DNA from: PNKC01 sp039917655
GTDB lineage: Bacteria; Chloroflexota; Dehalococcoidia; Tepidiformales; Tepidiformaceae
Assembly: GCA_039917655.1 (NCBI GenBank)
Contig: JBDSJC010000154.1
Span: 1-10,927 of the forward strand
DNA: 10,927 nucleotides
Reading direction: 5' to 3'
The notes under the pieces were generated by a model that was given only the letters and a program-made list of their open reading frames with translations, made no database searches and had not been told where the DNA came from. Below, one piece after another: positions 6,302 to 10,927 of the stretch. The number at the start of each line of letters is the position of its first letter. Position 1 is the stretch's first letter. Both the position numbers and the translations under genes were made by a program.

Positions 6302-6859
6302 TCAGAGGGCCGAGACCTCGGCCTCGGCTTCGTCCTTCGGGAGGGCGGGCAGTTCCTGGGGACTGCGGATGCCGAAGTGCTCGAAGAATTTCATGGTGGT
6401 GCGATAGAGCTTGGGCTTGCCTGGCCCCTCGCCGGTGCCGACGTGGTCAATCAGGCCACGCTGCTCCAAGGTGCCGACGAGCTTGTCGCTGTTCACGCCG
6501 CGGATGCCTTCGATCTCGGCGCGTGTGCAGGGCTGGCGATAAGCGATGATCGTCAGCGTCTCGAGCGCCGCCCGGGAGAGCCGCTGGCCGGGCCCCGTGC
6601 CGAGCAGTTCGTCCACGTAGCGGCCGTACTCAGGGGCGTTCACGAGCTGGAACTTCTGGCCGTCTTCCATGACGCGCAAGCCGCGCGCTTCGTAATCGGC
6701 GGCCAGCTGATTGAGCGCCTTTCGCGCCGCGCCATCGGCCACACCTGCCGCGCGGGCAAGCGCGCCGAGGCTCTGGGGCTCATCCGCCACAAAGAGCAGC
6801 GCCTCCATCACCAACGGCAGTTCGTTCGCGCTCGGCGGCCGCGGCGGACCATCAGTCAT
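6302..6859 (-). CDS. scpB: Segregation and condensation protein B
   Basis: This complete 185-aa protein has the two winged-helix domains of ScpB: the first about 13-83 (LPLVMEALLFVADEPQSLGAL), the second about 92-165 with the family signature LSRAALETLTIIAYRQP and then TRAEIEGIRGVNSDKLV, ending GPGKPKLYRTTMKFFEHFGI. ScpB dimers bind the ScpA kleisin in the Smc-ScpAB condensin that organises and segregates the chromosome. The start at 6859 overlaps the end of the upstream membrane-protein gene by 8 nt and has no good ribosome binding site, so translation is probably coupled. scpA, the usual upstream partner, is absent here; an AmaP-like gene takes its place. The acidic tail (DEAEAEVSAL) is common in this family. 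Confidence 0.96.
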   Translation of the reverse strand: MTDGPPRPPSANELPLVMEALLFVADEPQSLGALARAAGVADGAARKALNQLAADYEARGLRVMEDGQKFQLVNAPEYGRYVDELLGTGPGQRLSRAALETLTIIAYRQPCTRAEIEGIRGVNSDKLVGTLEQRGLIDHVGTGEGPGKPKLYRTTMKFFEHFGIRSPQELPALPKDEAEAEVSAL

Positions 6860-7601
6860 GGACGATCGTTTCGTCCGGGCGCGGTGGTGGAGTCATGCGG
6901 GGGGAGTCGGGACCGTAGTCCGGCGCGGTGCTCCCGATCGTCTCAGGCTTGGAAGCTGGAGTGGTCGGGTTTTCCAGGTCCTCGCGAATGACTGGGCGCG
7001 AATCCGGCTTGTGCGGCGTGGAGAACGCCGCGCTTCGTCCCTCCGATGGAGGTGCGCCATCGTAGCTGATCTTGATGCTTGGACGGCGGACGTTCGTCAC
7101 ACCGACCTGGTCGCGGAGGACGGTCGCCACGCCCTCGCCAAGCATGGTGGTGACGGTGGCGATGCTGGCGCCTGGGTCGATGCTGGCATCGAGGAAGGTT
7201 TCGACCGCGCCGCCGTTCAGTCGCACTCGAGGGTTGACCCTGCGCACTTCAGGGTAGCTTTCGAGCTCCTGGCGGAGGAGGTTTTCGACCGCCCCAGCGG
7301 TGACTTCGACTACGCCACCATCGGCCTGGGTCATGCGGATCGTGCCAGAACTCCCCTCTTTCGAGGGCCGCAAGACAGCAATGATCAGCGTGAAGAGGCC
7401 GAGGAGCGCAACCGCGCCGCAGATCGCCGTGAAGGCGACTTTCGCGCTATCGGTGCTCGAGATGAAAGCCTGCAGGTTGAGGTCACTGAGGGAGAGGTCC
7501 AGCTTGCGGTCCTGGTTCCAGGCGAGGCCGATGAAGCCTCCCGCCGCGGCAATCAGCAGCAGGCTGTAGAGAATGAGCAGGGCTCGCCGGAATGCGTTCA
7601 T
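6852..7601 (-). CDS. amaP: AmaP/Asp23-like membrane protein
   Basis: Start chosen at ATG 7601 (249 aa, MNAFRRALLILYSLL): GGAGGA stands just ahead of it (3-4 nt spacing) and ATGA overlaps the mtaB stop, whereas an ATG at 7619 would lie inside mtaB without its own box. Two hydrophobic segments (about 7-28 and 55-77) bracket a short extracytoplasmic loop. They are followed by a cytoplasmic Asp23-like alpha/beta domain (about 90-182) with VEVTAGAVENLLRQEL, PEVRRVNPRVRLNGGAVE and VTTMLGEGVATVLRDQVGV. This layout matches AmaP, the anchor that holds Asp23 at the membrane in Gram-positive envelope-stress systems. The last 65 residues are rich in Pro, Ser, Thr and Asp and look disordered. The job here is unknown beyond a membrane-scaffold role; assignment rests on topology and domain likeness. 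Confidence 0.75.
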   Translation of the reverse strand: MNAFRRALLILYSLLLIAAAGGFIGLAWNQDRKLDLSLSDLNLQAFISSTDSAKVAFTAICGAVALLGLFTLIIAVLRPSKEGSSGTIRMTQADGGVVEVTAGAVENLLRQELESYPEVRRVNPRVRLNGGAVETFLDASIDPGASIATVTTMLGEGVATVLRDQVGVTNVRRPSIKISYDGAPPSEGRSAAFSTPHKPDSRPVIREDLENPTTPASKPETIGSTAPDYGPDSPRMTPPPRPDETIVHD

Positions 7602-8905
7602 GCTTCCTCCGTGGGGCATCTGCCCATCACACCATCATGGTACAACGCGTTAAGGAAGACCGGCACTAACTGATTGCGCGCCGCATGGCTTGCCGCGTAG
7701 ACGCCGATGTAGTTGTCGGTGTGGCCGAACCAGCGTTGGCCTCCTTCGAACTGACACTCGAACTCCCAGAGCACGGGTCGCGTTGAGCCGAGGAAGCGTG
7801 AGCGGAAGGCCAGCGAAAGCTCATCGTTCAGTGCGGCGAGGCGTCCCATTCGACCCTTGCGAACTTCGGACGGCGCCTGGCCGGACATGCGAACGGCCGC
7901 CGTGCGCGACCGCGGCGAGTATGGGAAGCAGTGCAGCCGGGCGAAGCCCACCTCCCGGCAGAGCGCCATGGTCTCCTCGAACTGAGGACCGGTTTCGCCC
8001 GGGAAGCCGGCGATGACGTCGGTTGTGATCGCTGCATCTGGCGATGCGGCCCGGATGCGTTCGGCGGCGAGGATAAACTCGCGCGCCGAATAGCGGCGGC
8101 GCATGCGCTGGAGCACGCCGTCGCTGCCGCTCTGCAGAGCGAGGTGGAAGTGGGGCATCAGCCGTGGGTCCTGCCAGAGGCCCAACAGTTCGGGTGAAAT
8201 GTCCTGGGGCTGCAACGAGCTGAAGCGCAGGCGCGCCACGTCTGTGCGTTTGAGGATACCGGCGATCAGGTGGTGCGGCCTGAGCGGCTCCGCGAGGTCT
8301 CGCCCCCAGGCCCCGAGCTGCGTGCCCGTCACGACAACTTCGCGGGCTCCGCTTTCGACTGCCGCCTGCACTTCGGCGACGACGCGTTCGATTGTGCGCG
8401 ACTCCTCGCGGCCGCGAGTTTGAGGGACGATGCAGAAGGCGCAGACATCGTTGCAGCCTTCCTGCGCTTTGACGAAGGCCCGCGCATGAACTGAGCCCGC
8501 CGGGCGCAACTCCGCTGGAGGACGGTCCGGCGAGGCAGCATCGCCCGCGGAGAGATGCGTCGAGAGGAAATCGACCAGTCTCGCCTTGTCCGAATCGCGG
8601 GTGCCAACCACCAGATCGGCGCCGAGTTCCAACGCCGCGGTCTCCCCCGCGGACTGTGGGAAGCAGCCTGTGACCGTCACCTTCGCCCCGGGGGCCAGCC
8701 GGCGCACGCTGCGCACGAGGCGGCGCGACTTGGCGTCGGCCACGTGGGTGACCGAGCAGGTGTTGATGACGAAGGCATCCGCTTCGCAGAGGTGGTCGAT
8801 AGTCGCGAAACCGGCCGCCTGTAAGGCCCGCGCGATCTCCTCGCTGTCGGCGAGGTTCAGCTTGCAGCCGAGGGTGAGAATGGCGGCAATGGGGCGGCGG
8901 TCCAT
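7598..8905 (-). CDS. mtaB: tRNA (N6-L-threonylcarbamoyladenosine(37)-C2)-methylthiotransferase
   Basis: From ATG at 8905 the protein has 435 residues, the usual MtaB length. The N-terminal cluster domain shows TLGCKLNLADSE (Cys14), VINTCSVT (Cys50) and VTGC (Cys81), ligands of the auxiliary 4Fe-4S cluster. The radical-SAM motif is C151-x3-C155-x2-C158 (EGCNDVCAFCIVPQTRGREE), followed by LALQSGSD and TTDVIAGFPGET, and a C-terminal TRAM-like region. MtaB inserts a methylthio group at C2 of t6A37 in tRNAs reading ANN codons. TLGCK-x-N favours MtaB over MiaB or RimO. A longer reading frame to 9070 would overlap the sigma-fusion gene by 113 nt with Pro-rich low-complexity sequence, so it is rejected. 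AGGGTGG lies just ahead of 8905. It sits 52 nt after the sigma-fusion gene and overlaps amaP by 4 nt. Confidence 0.93.
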   Translation of the reverse strand: MDRRPIAAILTLGCKLNLADSEEIARALQAAGFATIDHLCEADAFVINTCSVTHVADAKSRRLVRSVRRLAPGAKVTVTGCFPQSAGETAALELGADLVVGTRDSDKARLVDFLSTHLSAGDAASPDRPPAELRPAGSVHARAFVKAQEGCNDVCAFCIVPQTRGREESRTIERVVAEVQAAVESGAREVVVTGTQLGAWGRDLAEPLRPHHLIAGILKRTDVARLRFSSLQPQDISPELLGLWQDPRLMPHFHLALQSGSDGVLQRMRRRYSAREFILAAERIRAASPDAAITTDVIAGFPGETGPQFEETMALCREVGFARLHCFPYSPRSRTAAVRMSGQAPSEVRKGRMGRLAALNDELSLAFRSRFLGSTRPVLWEFECQFEGGQRWFGHTDNYIGVYAASHAARNQLVPVFLNALYHDGVMGRCPTEEA

Positions 8906-8957
8906 CGCCGCCACCCTAGGCTGAACGAATGGCAAGGGCAACGGGCCGGGTGGCCTG

Positions 8958-10904
8958 TCAGCAGGTGCCGGAGGCTTGGCCCGTGTGGCCCGCGAAATCG
9001 GTGGCGACGATGGTATAGGAGGTGATGGTGGCGCCACTCCACTCGGCGCTCCAGCTGCCGTTCGTCGCACTGCCGCTAAGCAGCATGCTCCGTGGGGCCA
9101 TGCTGTCGATCGGAACGTAGCTCACGACTACCTTGTTGACGCCAAAGTCATCAGTGACTGTTGCACGAAATGTCACAGAAGAGCCGCTACAGCGCGCTTG
9201 GGTGACGCTGACGCTGGGCGAGTCGCCGCCGCGGAAGGTGGTGACCGGCAACGTGAACGAGCTACCGCCCTGCCCGGCTATCGTGAGGACGCCCGTGTAG
9301 CTGCCCTCGCCCGCGGGGACTTTCGACCCGTCCACCGCGACATTGACCTGGGCGCTGCCGAACGGGCCAACGCTGCCGCTGGCCGGCGTAACGCTGAGCC
9401 ACGCCGTGTCGCTCTGCACCGAGAATGGCGCGCTTCCGCAGGAGAGGTTCGAAAGGAAGAAGAAGGCCCCACCACCGGGCGCAATGCTCATCGCAGGGGT
9501 GTTCGGAGAGAGGCTGGGAACGCAGGGCACGACGGTTGGCGTCGCCGTGGGGATGGCAGTCGGGACGAGGGTGGGGATGAAGGCCGTCGCGGTCGCGGTC
9601 GGAGTGGACGTAAGCGTCTGGGTGGGCGGCGCAGTGGCCGAGGGAGCCTTCGTCGGCGTGGCGGTTGGGATGCTCTCGCCGGGAGTTGTGCTGGGCGTAG
9701 CGGCCACGCCGCCAACGATCGGCTCGGAGGTGCTGCTGGCGGAAGGGGTGATCGTGCCGGTTGGCGTGGGCGTCACTGTGCCGCCGGGCGTGCCCGTGGA
9801 AGTGGCCGTGTTGCTCGTGCCGCCACCACCACCTGAGGGTGCGCGTGAGCTTCCACCGTCGGCGGTGCCTGGTTCATCGGCCTGGACGGTGGCGAGCGGT
9901 CCATCGGAACGGGTGAGGGCGATCGGGCTGGCGGGGACGAGCAGAAGGATCGCGAGCATGACGGCGGCGAGGCCGAGGCCGGCTCCTACCTTTATGAAGC
10001 TGCGCGCGCCGCCGAAGAACTCGCCGAACCCGCCTCCGAAGGAGGGCACATTGCCGCCAGCGCCCGCGTCGCCACCTGCGCCAGAGCCGGCCGGGCCAGG
10101 CCACTGCCGCAGCAGGCCTTCGAGCATCCGTGCCCTGACGCCAACGGGTGCGCCAATCGCCACGAATGCGCCAAACGCGGCAAGCGGCGCCAACTTTCGC
10201 TTACGTTCTTCGCACTCCGGGCACTGCGCGATGTGCCGGTCGATGACCTTGCGGACTTCGGGCGACATCGTCCGCAGTGCAGCTGTATCCAGCGCGATGT
10301 CCAGTTCACGGCAGTGCTGTCGCCCGTTGCTCAACATGATGAAGGCTCCAATCGAGTCTTCGACGGCTTTTTTCAGGCGGTTCAGCATCACGTAGCCGTT
10401 GTTCTTCGTGACACCGAGCACATCTGCGATCTCCTCGCTGTCCAGCCCCTGGCGCAGGTGCAGGTCCAGCAGAGAGAGCTGCTTCGAGTCCAATCCCGCG
10501 GCGGCCTGCCAGACGAGCGAGGCCACGGCTGACGCTTCGGCTGCTTCCGCCGGGTTGGCAAAGCGGCGGGCGTCCACCACAGCGAACTGCACTTCTTCGC
10601 CGTCGTCGCCGGTCATGGCGAGTGGGCGAGTGCGGGAGGCGCTTTCGAGCCGGTTAAGCGCGGTGTTCCGGGCGATGGTGAAGATCCAGCTCTTAAAGCT
10701 GGACCCCTTTTGCAGACCCCGGAGCGCGTTCATGGCCTTCAAGAACGAGTCCTGAACGATGTCCTCGGCCTCGTCCCAGCTCCGTGTCATACGCATCACA
10801 AAGTCGTAGACGGGGTCGAAGTAGCGGTTGTAGAGCTCGGCAAACGCTGGCTGATCGCCGGCTTGAGCGAGTTCTACAAGAGCCGCATCGGCGGTCTGAT
10901 CCAT
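8958..10904 (-). CDS. ECF sigma factor fused to zinc anti-sigma motif, membrane helix, Ser/Thr/Pro stalk and Ig-like domains
   Basis: This complete 648-aa protein starts at ATG 10904 behind AAGGG. Layout: sigma-70 region 2 (about 16-90; EAEDIVQDSFLKAM, FKSWIFTIARNTALNRL); region 4 helix-turn-helix (about 135-185; LDSEEIADVLGVTKNNGYVMLNRLKK); zinc anti-sigma motif C198-x25-H224-x3-C228-x2-C231; a moderately hydrophobic stretch 238-256; Gly-rich linker 271-299; strong transmembrane helix about 306-330; Thr/Pro/Ser-rich stalk about 345-460; BACON-like domain about 461-556 (AWLSVTPASGSVGP); a second Ig-like domain about 563-648 ending in Cys. Cys461/Cys489 and Cys572/Cys648 could form disulfides outside the cell. 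The sigma part should direct RNA polymerase, the zinc part restrain it, and the outer part sense the surface. Release probably needs proteolysis or a conformational change. The mtaB gene follows by 52 nt. Domain identity of sigma and zinc parts is firm; outer domains are by likeness. Confidence 0.9.
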   Translation of the reverse strand: MDQTADAALVELAQAGDQPAFAELYNRYFDPVYDFVMRMTRSWDEAEDIVQDSFLKAMNALRGLQKGSSFKSWIFTIARNTALNRLESASRTRPLAMTGDDGEEVQFAVVDARRFANPAEAAEASAVASLVWQAAAGLDSKQLSLLDLHLRQGLDSEEIADVLGVTKNNGYVMLNRLKKAVEDSIGAFIMLSNGRQHCRELDIALDTAALRTMSPEVRKVIDRHIAQCPECEERKRKLAPLAAFGAFVAIGAPVGVRARMLEGLLRQWPGPAGSGAGGDAGAGGNVPSFGGGFGEFFGGARSFIKVGAGLGLAAVMLAILLLVPASPIALTRSDGPLATVQADEPGTADGGSSRAPSGGGGGTSNTATSTGTPGGTVTPTPTGTITPSASSTSEPIVGGVAATPSTTPGESIPTATPTKAPSATAPPTQTLTSTPTATATAFIPTLVPTAIPTATPTVVPCVPSLSPNTPAMSIAPGGGAFFFLSNLSCGSAPFSVQSDTAWLSVTPASGSVGPFGSAQVNVAVDGSKVPAGEGSYTGVLTIAGQGGSSFTLPVTTFRGGDSPSVSVTQARCSGSSVTFRATVTDDFGVNKVVVSYVPIDSMAPRSMLLSGSATNGSWSAEWSGATITSYTIVATDFAGHTGQASGTC

Positions 10905-10927
10905 TGCGCCCTTCGTACCACGCCGCG

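Noticed and set aside
6308..6323. Perfect inverted repeat GGCCGAG-AC-CTCGGCC as a terminator between the acyl-CoA synthetase and scpB
   Set aside because: It is inside the last codons of scpB, has a two-base loop (or four with shorter arms) and no T run on either strand, so a GC-rich coding coincidence is likelier.
7602..7619. Upstream ATG start for the AmaP-like protein
   Set aside because: It lies inside mtaB and includes the GGAGGA box that serves the ATG at 7601.
8906..9070. N-terminal extension of mtaB to an upstream start at 9070
   Set aside because: The extra 55 residues are Pro/Ala/Ser-rich and unlike MtaB, and they overlap the end of the sigma-fusion gene, whose terminal Cys and stop at 8958 are well placed. 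The ATG at 8905 opens with the family N terminus.
9500..9850. Repetitive GC-rich DNA as a CRISPR array or mobile-element repeat
   Set aside because: Units are short and irregular with no constant spacers, and they translate in frame to the Thr/Pro stalk of the sigma fusion.
8330..10395. Long open frames on the plus strand opposite mtaB and the sigma fusion
   Set aside because: They are Gly/Val/Arg-rich mirror frames of GC-rich minus-strand genes with recognisable motifs; they show no family motif of their own.

Overview
The window is a GC-rich bacterial chromosome segment with tightly packed genes. The best guess at origin is Chloroflexota, probably Dehalococcoidia/Tepidiformia-like. The grounds are the long Ser/Thr/Pro stalk on a membrane protein, P450s with the AGNETTRN I-helix signature, an AmaP-like/ScpB pair, and the DUF2277 protein. 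This is inference from style and gene content; an actinobacterial or other high-GC origin is not excluded.

Left part (1-1010, minus strand): a partial rsmE (16S rRNA m3U1498 methyltransferase, cut by the window edge) follows a cysteine-free thioredoxin-fold-like protein of unknown function. A heptanucleotide tandem repeat (1106-1132) touches the stop codon of the next gene.

Middle part (1132-6172): an oxidative-metabolism locus. On the minus strand, in transcription order, are a small DUF2277 protein, a cytochrome P450, a P450-type 3Fe-4S-like ferredoxin with a His in its cluster motif, and a second, paralogous P450. Facing away from them on the plus strand is an AMP-forming acyl-CoA synthetase. 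The likely logic is hydroxylation or oxidation of a lipophilic substrate (steroid, terpenoid or branched chain) to an acid, then CoA activation. The actual substrate cannot be read from the sequence, and no ferredoxin reductase is present. A palindromic, TetR-operator-like site lies at the end of the DUF2277 gene, just upstream of the first P450, and an AGATAC word recurs upstream of all three redox genes.

Right part (6302-10904, minus strand): a run of four genes in transcription order: a large sigma-factor fusion, mtaB (tRNA ms2t6A methylthiotransferase), an AmaP/Asp23-like membrane protein, and scpB (condensin partner). mtaB/amaP overlap by 4 nt and amaP/scpB by 8 nt, so these three are probably translationally coupled.

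The most unusual element is the 648-aa protein at 8958-10904. An ECF sigma factor is joined in one chain to an anti-sigma-type zinc motif (C-x25-H-x3-C-x2-C, the RsrA ligand spacing), a transmembrane helix, a Ser/Thr/Pro stalk and two Ig-like/BACON-like domains with paired cysteines. It reads as a one-component, membrane-tethered transcription factor with its own inhibitor and external sensor.

No tRNA, rRNA, CRISPR array or insertion sequence was seen. No gene-free stretch exceeds 300 bases.
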